This document shows, piece after piece, positions 6,029 through 13,474 of a stretch of 15,453 nt of DNA. Numbering within the stretch: the stretch's first letter is position 1; the number at the start of each line of letters is the position of its first letter. The notes below the pieces were generated by a model that was given only the letters and a program-made list of their open reading frames with translations, was not told the DNA's origin and did no database searches. Made by a program: the position numbers and the translations under genes. Source of the stretch: an uncultured Caulobacterales bacterium (GTDB lineage Bacteria; Pseudomonadota; Alphaproteobacteria; Caulobacterales; Caulobacteraceae); assembly GCA_903889785.1 (NCBI GenBank), contig CAISYT010000199.1, forward strand, positions 1 to 15,453, given 5' to 3'.

Positions 6029-7063
6029 ATGATGGCTGATCCGCACCACAAGCACCATGACCACGCTGATCACGATCACTCGGGTCACGAGCCAGCACAG
6101 GGTCACAAAAAAGACCATGGGCACGCGCATCATGGCCACGATCACGATCACGGGCACGGGCACGGGCACGGGCACGGGCACGGGCACAGTAACGCCCCCG
6201 CCGATTTCGGCGTGGCTTTCGCCGTCGGCGCTGGGCTGAACGTCGGTTTCGTGGCCATTGAGGCCGCCGCTGGGATCTTCACCGGTTCCCTGGCCCTTCT
6301 GGCCGACGCTGGGCACAACTTGGCCGATGTGCTAGGTCTGCTGTTAGCCTGGACCGCCGTCATCCTGGCCCGACAGCCAGCGACCCAGCGCCGCACCTAT
6401 GGCCTGCGCAAGGCCACCATCCTGGCGTCCCTGGCCAATGCCGGCGTCCTGCTGGCGGGCGTCGGTGCCGTGGCCTGGGAAGCCCTGATCCGCCTAGACC
6501 ATTCGCGGCCGGTGCAGACTGGATGGATGGCCGCCGTTGCCACTGTCGGGGTGGTGATCAATACCGTGACGGCCCTGATGTTCATGCGCGGTCGCAAGGA
6601 CGACATCAGCCTGCGTGGCGTCTATCTGCACATGGCCGCCGACGCCGCCGTCAGTGCTGGGGTGGTCGTCGCGGCCCTGGCCATCGGCGTAACGGGCTGG
6701 CTCTGGCTGGACCCCGCCGTGACCCTGGTTGTGCTCGCGGTAATCATGCTGGGAACCTGGGGCCTTCTGCGTGAAAGCCTGGACATGGCGCTGGACGCTG
6801 CCCCCCGCGGCATCGATCCGGCGAAAGTGCGCCAGACCCTGGGTGCCCTGCCCGGCGTCATCAACGTTCATCATATCCATATCTGGGCCATGAGCACGAC
6901 CGAGACCGCCCTGACCGCCCATCTTCTGGCACCCGGCTTAGGCGGATCGCTGTTGCAGCAGGCCGCCACGGCATTGAAGACCGAATACGGCATCGGCCAT
7001 GTCACCCTGCAGATCGAAGATGAGGCGGCCAACTGCGATGGGCCGTGTGCGGAGCTGGCGTGA
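6029..7063 (+). CDS. Cation diffusion facilitator, CzcD/ZitB-like Zn2+ (Co2+/Cd2+) exporter with His-rich N-terminus
   Basis: A 344-residue CDF-family metal/proton antiporter of the inner membrane. Residues 6-53 are an extreme His-rich segment with six Gly-His units. Six membrane helices follow (about 60-255), then a cytosolic metal-binding dimer domain with HHIHIWAMSTTETALTAHLL. Transport-site residues are HNLAD (His96, Asp100) in helix 2 and HMAAD (His201, Asp205) in helix 5; the HD-HD arrangement is typical of Zn2+/Cd2+ transporters. A C-terminal CDGPC pair (Cys336, Cys340) may also bind metal. ATG 6029 is preferred over the upstream TTG because GGGTGGG lies at suitable distance; ATG 6032 is also possible. 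Its stop overlaps waaA (GTGA), so it is coupled to lipid A genes. Confidence 0.9.
   Translation: MMADPHHKHHDHADHDHSGHEPAQGHKKDHGHAHHGHDHDHGHGHGHGHGHGHSNAPADFGVAFAVGAGLNVGFVAIEAAAGIFTGSLALLADAGHNLADVLGLLLAWTAVILARQPATQRRTYGLRKATILASLANAGVLLAGVGAVAWEALIRLDHSRPVQTGWMAAVATVGVVINTVTALMFMRGRKDDISLRGVYLHMAADAAVSAGVVVAALAIGVTGWLWLDPAVTLVVLAVIMLGTWGLLRESLDMALDAAPRGIDPAKVRQTLGALPGVINVHHIHIWAMSTTETALTAHLLAPGLGGSLLQQAATALKTEYGIGHVTLQIEDEAANCDGPCAELA
6152..6187 (+). repeat. Six-copy GGGCAC hexanucleotide tandem repeat
   Basis: Six perfect tandem copies of GGGCAC, 36 bases, encoding (Gly-His)6 inside the His-rich N-terminus of the metal exporter. The unit is six bases, so gain or loss of copies would change the number of Gly-His pairs without breaking the frame. 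It is flanked by less regular CAC/GAT codons (His/Asp). Confidence 0.97.
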
Positions 7064-8346
7064 GCGCGCCCGCGCTAACCGTCTACCGGCTTTTGCTGGG
7101 CCTCGCTGAACCGCTCGCGCCGCTCATCTTGTGGCAACGGGCGATCAGCGGAAAAGAAGATCCAAAGCGCCTGCGCGAGCGCCTGGGTTATCCTAGCTGC
7201 ACACGCCAGAAGGGGCCGCTGGTTTGGATGCATGGTGCCAGTGTCGGCGAGACCCTTTCCCTGCTGCCGCTTGTCGAACGCCTGCATACCCAGCGGCCAG
7301 ACCTTCAACTGGTCGTGACCTCAGGCACCGCAACCGCGGCGAGCCTGCTGGCTCGACGACTGCCAGGGGACGTTCCGCACCAATACGCGCCGATCGATGC
7401 GCCGGGCGCGACGAGACGCTTTCTTGAGTATTGGCGGCCCGACATCGCCATCGTCGCTGAGGGCGAAATCTGGCCGAACCTGTTGCTCGGCGCCAAGGCG
7501 CGCGGCGCGAAACTGGCCCTGGTCTCCGCGCGCATGACCGAAAAGTCCGCCCATGGCTGGCGAAACTATCCGCAATCCGCCGCCGAAACCTTTGGCCTAT
7601 TCGACCTGATCCTACCGCAGGATGACGCCTCCGCCCGCCGCCTTGAAGACCTTGGAGCCCGCGTCGATGGACGGCTGAATCTAAAATTGGCCGCCGATAC
7701 CCTGCCAGCCGATCCAGCGGCGATTGAAGCTGTCCGGGCCGCCGCCGGCGGGCGGCCTATTTTGCTAGCCGCTTCGACCCATGGCGGAGAGGATGAGCTG
7801 GTCTTGGAGGCCTATAGCCAGGCCGATCCGGACCGCGCATCTCTGTTGGTGATTGTGCCGCGCCACACCGAACGGGGCCTGGGCTTGGCGAACATGGCCC
7901 GCGCTCGCGGTTACCGCGCCACCCTTCGCAGCCGCGGAGAGTCTCCGGCAAACGGAGCAATTCATATCGCCGACACCCTGGGCGAACTAGGGCTATGGTT
8001 TCGGGTAGCGGCGGCGGCCTATGTCGGGGGCGGCATGTCCAAGCGGGTTGGCGGGCACAATCCGCTGGAACCCGCCAGGCTTGCCTGCCCGATCATCAGC
8101 GGACCTCAGGTCCGCAACTGGGCAGAGGTTTATGCCGCCCTTCAGGCGCTGAACGGCGTGACCATGGTCAACAACTCAACAGACCTGGGAAGGGCCTTCA
8201 CCTGGGCCCTGAGCGATTCGATAGCCGCCAAGGCTCAAGCCGCACGGGCGAGAGGCCTGGTCGATAGCCAAGCCGCCGCCATGGAGGCCGGATGGGCGCT
8301 GATCGCGCCGCTGCTACCGCCGCCATCCGACGAGGTCATGGGATGA
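7060..8346 (+). CDS. waaA: 3-deoxy-D-manno-octulosonic acid (Kdo) transferase
   Basis: A 428-residue inner-membrane-associated GT-B glycosyltransferase (KdtA/WaaA) that adds Kdo from CMP-Kdo to the lipid A precursor. The N-terminus has a short hydrophobic anchor and the RLRERLGYP motif. The catalytic Glu64 lies in HGASVGET. The CMP-Kdo-binding half contains ILLAASTHGGEDELVLEA and GGHNPLEPA (331-339). Length fits the family. Start: GTG 7060 overlaps the CDF stop (GTGA) and has GGAG at 7051-7054, five bases away; a GTG at 7045 is in frame but lacks such support. The stop overlaps lpxK (ATGA). Whether it adds one or two Kdo units cannot be told from sequence. Confidence 0.95.
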   Translation: MSAPALTVYRLLLGLAEPLAPLILWQRAISGKEDPKRLRERLGYPSCTRQKGPLVWMHGASVGETLSLLPLVERLHTQRPDLQLVVTSGTATAASLLARRLPGDVPHQYAPIDAPGATRRFLEYWRPDIAIVAEGEIWPNLLLGAKARGAKLALVSARMTEKSAHGWRNYPQSAAETFGLFDLILPQDDASARRLEDLGARVDGRLNLKLAADTLPADPAAIEAVRAAAGGRPILLAASTHGGEDELVLEAYSQADPDRASLLVIVPRHTERGLGLANMARARGYRATLRSRGESPANGAIHIADTLGELGLWFRVAAAAYVGGGMSKRVGGHNPLEPARLACPIISGPQVRNWAEVYAALQALNGVTMVNNSTDLGRAFTWALSDSIAAKAQAARARGLVDSQAAAMEAGWALIAPLLPPPSDEVMG

Positions 8347-9443
8347 AGTTGGGCACACCCCGCTGGTGGTACGTGCGCCGAGGCGCACCCATGCCGATAA
8401 CGCGCGCCCTATTGACCCCCATGAGCTGGATCTGGGCGGCAGTGACGGCGCGCAAGCTTGCCACCAGGATTGCAACCGATCCCGGTATTCCGGTGATCTG
8501 CGTTGGCAATGTGACGGTTGGCGGGGCCGGCAAAACGCCCGTGGTGCGTGAACTCTTGATGCGGCTAGCGGCCCATGGAGTCGCGGCTCATGGCCTATCA
8601 CGCGGCCACGGCGGCCAGCTCAAGGGTCCAATACAGGTCGATCCAACCCGGCATTCGGCCGAGGATGTCGGCGATGAGCCGATGATGCTGGCAGGGGACC
8701 TGCCGATCTGGATTTCGAAGAATCGGCTAGAGGGTGCGCGCGCCGCCGCTGCGAAGGGCGCTCAGATTGTGGTGATGGACGACGGGCACCAGAATCCGTC
8801 GGTAGCCAAGGCGCTGTCACTGGTGGTGGTCGATGGCGAGACGCGCGACGACGAATGGCCGTTCGGGGACGGTGCCGTCTTTCCCGCCGGGCCGATGCGC
8901 GAGCCGCTGAAGGCGGGCCTGAGCCGTACAGACGCAGTGGTGCTACTGATGCCGCATGACCTGGCAGAGCCAGACGCGGCCCTGCTGGCGTTGCTGGCCC
9001 CAACGCCAGTGCTCGTGGCACGGCTTGAACCTGTGGCGGCGTTCGCCAAGGCGACCAAGGTTCTGGCCTTTGCCGGCATTGGCAAGCCTTGGAAATTCGA
9101 GCGGGCGCTAAAGGCTGGGGGGATAGAGGTATCGGATTTTGCCGCCTTCGCCGACCATCAACCCTATGACGAGGCCACTCTCTGGGTGCTGGAGCGCCAG
9201 GCCGCCGAGGCCGGCGCGATCTTGCTGACCACGGAAAAGGACTGGGCCCGACTGCCTCGAGAATGGCAGGCCAAGGTCAGGTCATGGCCTATGCGAGCGC
9301 GGTTCGAGGACGAGGCTGCGCTGGACGCCATATTAGCAACGATCCTGCCTAAAGCGCGCGCCAGCCAATATCACGCCGATGGAAGCCACCCGGCCAGCGG
9401 ATCTGGTCGACCGCCGCGTAAGCGCGGTCCCGCGCCGTCCTGA
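8343..9443 (+). CDS. lpxK: Tetraacyldisaccharide 4'-kinase
   Basis: A 366-residue membrane-associated P-loop kinase that phosphorylates the 4' position of the lipid A disaccharide. The N-terminal PRWW motif is present. The P-loop is GNVTVGGAGKT (55-65). The Walker B-like DDG.Q motif reads DDGHQN (146-151), with His where Phe or Leu is usual. LLTTEKDW near residue 297 is the conserved C-terminal segment. Start at 8343 is chosen because ATG overlaps the waaA stop (ATGA) and gives the typical MKLGTPRWW N-terminus; the in-frame ATG at 8292 would add 17 residues read from inside waaA. The last ~31 residues (SQYHADGS to end) are low-complexity basic sequence lying antisense to the 3' end of purD and are unlikely to be conserved. 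Confidence 0.93.
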   Translation: MKLGTPRWWYVRRGAPMPITRALLTPMSWIWAAVTARKLATRIATDPGIPVICVGNVTVGGAGKTPVVRELLMRLAAHGVAAHGLSRGHGGQLKGPIQVDPTRHSAEDVGDEPMMLAGDLPIWISKNRLEGARAAAAKGAQIVVMDDGHQNPSVAKALSLVVVDGETRDDEWPFGDGAVFPAGPMREPLKAGLSRTDAVVLLMPHDLAEPDAALLALLAPTPVLVARLEPVAAFAKATKVLAFAGIGKPWKFERALKAGGIEVSDFAAFADHQPYDEATLWVLERQAAEAGAILLTTEKDWARLPREWQAKVRSWPMRARFEDEAALDAILATILPKARASQYHADGSHPASGSGRPPRKRGPAPS

Positions 9444-10614
9444 TATCGTCCCCGCTGGCGCAGACATTTAGCACCCGCCCGCCCGAGGCGGTTAAGCCTC
9501 CGTCGGCGTCGCGCGCCGTTCCGGCATGAAACACGGTGACATCGGCACCAAAGTCTTGCTCCGCCCCATGGATGGTTGAGCCCGCCTGCGGATTTTCCGG
9601 ATAGCCATTGGCGGCCAGCACCACACAAACGGCCGCCCCGTCCATCCAAACCGGATCCGGCAAGCGCGATAAGGTGCCCGTCGCGCAGGCCAGCAGATAG
9701 GGCACGAGATCGCTCTCCAGCCGCAGCATCAGAACCTGACACTCCGGGTCGCCGAAACGCGCGTTGAACTCGACCAGGCGCGGACCCGTCTCGGTGAGCA
9801 TAAGCCCAGCATAGAGCACGCCGACATAGGGTGTGCCCTCCGCCGCCATGCCGCGTACGGCCGGCAAGATCATCTGGTCCAGCGCCTGCTGCGCTAGGGC
9901 AGGGGTAAGGATCGGGGCCGGGGCGTAGGTGCCCATACCACCGGTATTGGGGCCCACGTCGCCATCAAAGGCGCGTTTGTGGTCCTGGGCGGCCCCAAAG
10001 AGGCGGGCCGTGGTGCCATCCGTCAGGGCAAACAGCGAGACCTCCTCGCCCTGCATGAACTCCTCGATCACCACCTGCGCGCCGGCGGCCCCGAAGCGCC
10101 CGCCAAGCATATCGCTGACCGCCGCGCGGGCCGCATCCAGATCCGCAGCAATGACCACGCCCTTGCCAGCGGCCAGGCCATCGACCTTGATCACATAGGG
10201 CGCGTCGAGGGTTTCGAGGAAAGCGCCGGCTGGGCCGGCGTCGGCGAACACACCGTAGGCGGCCGTGGGCAGGCCGTGGCGAGCGCAGAAATCCTTGGTG
10301 AAGGCCTTGGAGGTCTCCAGCCGTGCGGCGGCCTGCGATGGACCAAAACAGGGAATACCGGCCAGCGCCAGGGCGTTGGCCAGGCCGCGCTCCAGGGCGC
10401 TTTCCGGGCCGACCACCACCAGATTAGCGGCGATCTCTCTCGCCAGGGCGACCAGGCCTTCGACATCCGTTGCGGCCACCGGGCGGGTCTCGCACAGCCG
10501 CTCAATGCCGGGATTGCCGGGGGCACAGACCAGTCGGTCCAACAGGGGCGATTGGGCAATCTTCCAGGCGAGGGCGTGTTCGCGCCCGCCAGAGCCGACG
10601 AGGAGGATGTTCAT
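9349..10614 (-). CDS. purD: Phosphoribosylamine-glycine ligase
   Basis: A 421-residue ATP-grasp enzyme of de novo purine synthesis, joining phosphoribosylamine and glycine to give GAR. Domains in order: N-domain with GSGGREHALAWK (residues 7-18) and VVGPESALERGL; ATP-grasp with GPSQAAARLETSKAF (91-105), VIKVDGLAAGKGVV and QDHKRAFDGDVGPNTGGMGTYAP; metal-binding VEFNARFGDPECQ; and a C-terminal DIGWRAL. Length is normal. Start 10614 gives the family's MNILLVGSGGREHA; an in-frame GTG at 10635 adds seven residues but has no better ribosome site. It follows phoB by 31 bases on the same strand and may be partly co-transcribed. Its 3' end overlaps lpxK antisense by 95 bases. Confidence 0.96.
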   Translation of the reverse strand: MNILLVGSGGREHALAWKIAQSPLLDRLVCAPGNPGIERLCETRPVAATDVEGLVALAREIAANLVVVGPESALERGLANALALAGIPCFGPSQAAARLETSKAFTKDFCARHGLPTAAYGVFADAGPAGAFLETLDAPYVIKVDGLAAGKGVVIAADLDAARAAVSDMLGGRFGAAGAQVVIEEFMQGEEVSLFALTDGTTARLFGAAQDHKRAFDGDVGPNTGGMGTYAPAPILTPALAQQALDQMILPAVRGMAAEGTPYVGVLYAGLMLTETGPRLVEFNARFGDPECQVLMLRLESDLVPYLLACATGTLSRLPDPVWMDGAAVCVVLAANGYPENPQAGSTIHGAEQDFGADVTVFHAGTARDADGGLTASGGRVLNVCASGDDIRTARDRAYAAVDQIRWPGGFHRRDIGWRAL

Positions 10615-10645
10615 GGCGCGGCTTTCGCGCGCCACGACGTCAAGA

Positions 10646-11344
10646 TCAACCCTCGAAGTCGATCGAATAGCCCGCCGATCGCACGGTGCGGATCGGGTCG
10701 AACGTCTCGTCCTCCGTCAAGGCGCGGCGCAGGCGGCCGACATGCACATCGACGGTGCGCAGCTCGACATAGACTTCCGAGCCCCAGACGGCGTCAAGCA
10801 GTTGTTCGCGACTAAACACCCGGCCCGGATGCTGGATCAGGTGGCGCAGCAGGCGGTACTCGGTTGGGCCCAGCCGCACACCCCGGCCAGCGCGTCGCAC
10901 CCGGTGTGCAGCCTGGTCGATCTCGATGTCGCCGAGCACAAGGCGTTCCTCGGCGAAGGCCGGCCGGATCCGGCGCAGCACGGCGCGCACGCGGGCGGTG
11001 AACTCGGTCATGGAGAAGGGCTTGACCATATAGTCGTCGGCACCGGTATCCAGGCCCCGCACACGGTCGCCCTCCTCGCCGCGCGCCGTCAGCATGATGA
11101 TCGGCAGGTTGCGGGTTTGCGCCCGGCCACGCAGGCGGCGGCAGACCTCGATGCCGCTGACCTTGGGCATCATCCAGTCCAGAATCACGATATCGGGCGC
11201 GCGCTCCTCGATCATCATCAGGGCTTCCTCGCCATCGGTGGCGACGCCGACCGCAAAGCCATCTTTTTCGAGATTATATTGTATCAGGGCGCAGAGGCTT
11301 TCCTCGTCCTCGACCACCAGCACATAGGTTGGAGCAGCGCTCAT
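10646..11344 (-). CDS. phoB: Phosphate regulon response regulator PhoB
   Basis: A 232-residue OmpR/PhoB-type response regulator. The receiver domain (about 1-120) has acidic residues Glu12 and Asp13, phosphoacceptor Asp56 in ILDWMMP, Thr86 in LTAR and Lys108 in VKPF. The C-terminal winged helix (about 131-230) contains LGPTEYRLLRHLIQHPGRVFSR, a DAVWG turn and RTVDVHVGRLRRAL, closely matching PhoB, which binds Pho boxes. It lies 15 bases downstream of phoU and in the same module as phoR, which settles its identity. A rather distant AAAGG (11 bases away) precedes the ATG. It is probably expressed from the Pho-box promoter in front of phoU. Confidence 0.95.
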   Translation of the reverse strand: MSAAPTYVLVVEDEESLCALIQYNLEKDGFAVGVATDGEEALMMIEERAPDIVILDWMMPKVSGIEVCRRLRGRAQTRNLPIIMLTARGEEGDRVRGLDTGADDYMVKPFSMTEFTARVRAVLRRIRPAFAEERLVLGDIEIDQAAHRVRRAGRGVRLGPTEYRLLRHLIQHPGRVFSREQLLDAVWGSEVYVELRTVDVHVGRLRRALTEDETFDPIRTVRSAGYSIDFEG

Positions 11345-11359
11345 GGCGGCTTTGGCCTT

Positions 11360-12055
11360 TTAGTCTTGTTGAAGGTTGTCGAATTTCGGCCGCGCGCCCA
11401 GCACGGCCTCGCCGGTGAATTCGTAATGGACGATCTCGGCGATGTTGGTGGCGTGGTCGCCGATGCGTTCGAGGTTCTTGGCCACGAACAGCAAGTGCGT
11501 GCAGGGGGTGATCATGCACGGATCGCCCATCATATAGGTGAGCAGTTCGCGGAAGATAGCGTTGTAGTGCTCGTCAACTTCTTCGTCGCGGCTCCAGACC
11601 TGGATGGCGCGCTCGATATCTTGGTTGGCGTAGGCGTCGAGCACGGTTTTGAGGCGGTCGACCACCAGCCGCCCCATGCGATCAATCGAGCGGTTGAACG
11701 GCGTGACGGCCTCGCCCTTGGCCAGCACCAGACCACGTTTGGCGATATTCTTGGCCAGGTCGCCACAGCGCTCCAGCTGCATTGAAATCTTCATCGCCGC
11801 CATGGCGCGGCGTAGGTCGATCGCAGCCGGTTGACGAAGCGCAATCAAGCTCAAGGTCATCTGTTCGATCCGCGCCTGCAGATCGTCGATCCGATCATCC
11901 AATGCGATCACGGTGGAAGCCTGGGCCACGTCGCGGCGGGTCATGGAATCAACGGCAGACGCGATCTGCGCCTCGACCAGACCGCCAAGCCTGGCAATTT
12001 CAGCCCCAAGCTGAGCCAATTGCTCGTCGTAGTCCATGGCTGGAGCGTCACTCAT
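11360..12055 (-). CDS. phoU: Phosphate signalling protein PhoU
   Basis: A 231-residue, largely helical protein with two tandem PhoU repeats. The metal-cluster motifs are ERCGDLAKN (Glu95, Asp99, Asn103) and ERIGDHATN (Glu196, Asp200, Asn204), at matching positions in the two three-helix bundles. PhoU is a peripheral inner-membrane/cytosolic negative regulator linking the Pst transporter to PhoR and limiting Pho activation and phosphate uptake. ATG 12055 is taken as start; ATG 12037 (MDYDEQL) is a credible alternative, since neither has a good ribosome site. It lies between phoR and phoB, with a Pho box 36 bases ahead of its start. Confidence 0.95.
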   Translation of the reverse strand: MSDAPAMDYDEQLAQLGAEIARLGGLVEAQIASAVDSMTRRDVAQASTVIALDDRIDDLQARIEQMTLSLIALRQPAAIDLRRAMAAMKISMQLERCGDLAKNIAKRGLVLAKGEAVTPFNRSIDRMGRLVVDRLKTVLDAYANQDIERAIQVWSRDEEVDEHYNAIFRELLTYMMGDPCMITPCTHLLFVAKNLERIGDHATNIAEIVHYEFTGEAVLGARPKFDNLQQD

Positions 12056-12090
12056 GGGGAGGTTTTGTGACGATAACGGGCGATGGGATG

Positions 12091-12108
12091 ATGACTTTTA
12101 TATGACAG
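12091..12108 (-). promoter_or_regulatory. Pho box upstream of phoU-phoB
   Basis: On the minus strand the site reads CTGTCAT-ATAA-AAGTCAT. The first half is a perfect match to the PhoB consensus CTGTCAT; the second matches at five of seven positions, with the normal 4-base A/T spacer. A GTTATC (12072-12077) 13 bases downstream could be the -10 box. It lies between phoR and phoU and points to phoU, so it probably drives PhoB-activated expression of phoU-phoB (and perhaps purD). Confidence 0.8.
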
Positions 12109-12123
12109 TTTAGCGACACCGCA

Positions 12124-13290
12124 TCATGGGCTACGCGAAAGCGTTGGTGCCTCGGGCAGATAGGCGATGAAAGTCGCGCCTCGATCCAACTCGCTTTCCA
12201 CGGCCAGGCCGCCCTGGTGGCGGTTGACTAGGTGCTTGACGATAGCCAGGCCAAGACCCGTGCCGGAATTGACGCCGCTCTTTTGACCGGGAGCCCGGTA
12301 GAACCGCTCAGACAGACGCGGCAGATGCTCACGCGCTAGGCCCGGTCCATGATCCGAGACCACCAGGGCGACAAAGGACTGCACCGGACCGGCATCGGGC
12401 GTGACAAGGGCATGGCGGGCGCGGGGCTCGTTCTCCAACGTTCCGCTGGCCGCCGCGGCCGCTGCATCGAGCCCAGCCCGCACCTCAATGCGAACGGCGC
12501 TGCCCGTTGGGGCGTACTTGAGCGCATTGGCGACCAGATTCTGCACCAGCTGCACCATCTGGTCACGATCGCCGATAATGACCGATCGACCATGGACGAC
12601 CAGCTCCAAAGCGACGTCGCGGTCCTTGGCCAGGGGCGAGAGCGATTCAACCACCTCAGCGACCGTCAGGGCCAAGTCCACCCGATCAAGCGGGGGAATG
12701 TGCTCATTCAGCTCGATACGCGACAGACTGAGCAGGTCATCGATCAGGCGCGCCATGCGATCCGCCTGGGTCTGCATGACGGTCAGGAACCGGTCGCGCG
12801 CCGCCTCATCGTCGCGAGCGTGGCCACGTAGGGTCTCGATGAAGCCGCTCAGCGAGGCTAGCGGCGTGCGAAGTTCATGGCTGGCATTGGCCAGAAAGTC
12901 AGCGCGCATCCGCTCATTACGCCGAGCGTCGGTCTGGTCGCTGAATGCTATCAGGGCCATGCGTTCCGGACCTGACCCAACCTCTCCCAGCGGTCGAACG
13001 GTGACCCGCCAGCAACGGTCGCGCGGACCGCCCTGTTCCCAGATTGCCGTGCCTTCGCGACGCTGGAACAGAGCCTCGTCGACAGCCTCGAGAACCGTGG
13101 GATGGCGCACAGCGGTCAGCAGGCGCCCTTCCACTCCGGGCAGCCGCAACAACTCGCGCGCCGCCAGATTGGCGAAGGCAAACTTGCGCCCGGCCAGGTC
13201 TTCCGGCGAGGAGGCCGACACCAGCATGACCGGGTCAGGCAGGGTCTCCAGCATGGCCCAGAAGGGCGCGGCAATCGTAACAGTCGTCAT
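12124..13290 (-). CDS. phoR: Phosphate regulon sensor histidine kinase PhoR (no obvious membrane anchor)
   Basis: A 388-residue histidine kinase. Order: a PAS-like region (about 10-118), a HisKA domain with the phosphoacceptor His138 in ANASHELRTPLASLSGF, then an HATPase domain with N-box NLVANALKY (Asn255), G1 box DHGPGL (313-318), an F-box ERFYR and G2 box GTGLGL (343-348). It phosphorylates PhoB under phosphate limitation. No N-terminal hydrophobic helices are visible, unlike membrane-bound E. coli PhoR. An Ala-rich stretch at about 272-303 separates the N and G1 boxes and lengthens the ATP domain. Start ATG 13290 has AGGG six bases upstream; the open frame continues upstream to 14046 but that part is antisense to the surface-protein gene and not kinase-like. 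Confidence 0.92.
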   Translation of the reverse strand: MTTVTIAAPFWAMLETLPDPVMLVSASSPEDLAGRKFAFANLAARELLRLPGVEGRLLTAVRHPTVLEAVDEALFQRREGTAIWEQGGPRDRCWRVTVRPLGEVGSGPERMALIAFSDQTDARRNERMRADFLANASHELRTPLASLSGFIETLRGHARDDEAARDRFLTVMQTQADRMARLIDDLLSLSRIELNEHIPPLDRVDLALTVAEVVESLSPLAKDRDVALELVVHGRSVIIGDRDQMVQLVQNLVANALKYAPTGSAVRIEVRAGLDAAAAAASGTLENEPRARHALVTPDAGPVQSFVALVVSDHGPGLAREHLPRLSERFYRAPGQKSGVNSGTGLGLAIVKHLVNRHQGGLAVESELDRGATFIAYLPEAPTLSRSP

Positions 13291-13474
13291 GGGTGGCCCT
13301 GATACTCGTGCGGCGCAGCTTTTTGTAGGGGCGATTCTTGTCTGGATTGAAACCAAGGACATATGGCGCACCGCTCTGGCTTGCGATAGATGGAGCGGTC
13401 GACGCAATTTCGCCGCATCGACCTTCGACCTTCGACTAAGTATTCGCCGTTTTGGTTTCAGGGTTCTGTTTTTG
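13291..13474. other. Divergent intergenic region between phoR and the surface-protein gene
   Basis: This 184-base gap must hold promoters for phoR (leftward) and the surface protein (rightward). No Pho box of the quality seen at 12091-12108 is visible. A short heptamer repeat CGACCTT CGACCTT CGACTAA runs from 13419 to 13439. No convincing -35/-10 pair, tRNA or small ORF was found. Confidence 0.5.

Noticed and set aside
6152..6187. GGGCAC repeats as CRISPR or regulatory array
   Set aside because: No spacers; the units are contiguous and encode Gly-His in frame.
8292..8342. 17-residue N-terminal extension of lpxK
   Set aside because: Read inside waaA; the ATGA-coupled ATG at 8343 gives the conserved N-terminus.
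10265..11785. 506-codon plus-strand open frame antisense to purD, phoB and phoU
   Set aside because: Lies opposite three well-conserved genes, has no recognisable domain and low-complexity composition; a GC-rich shadow frame.
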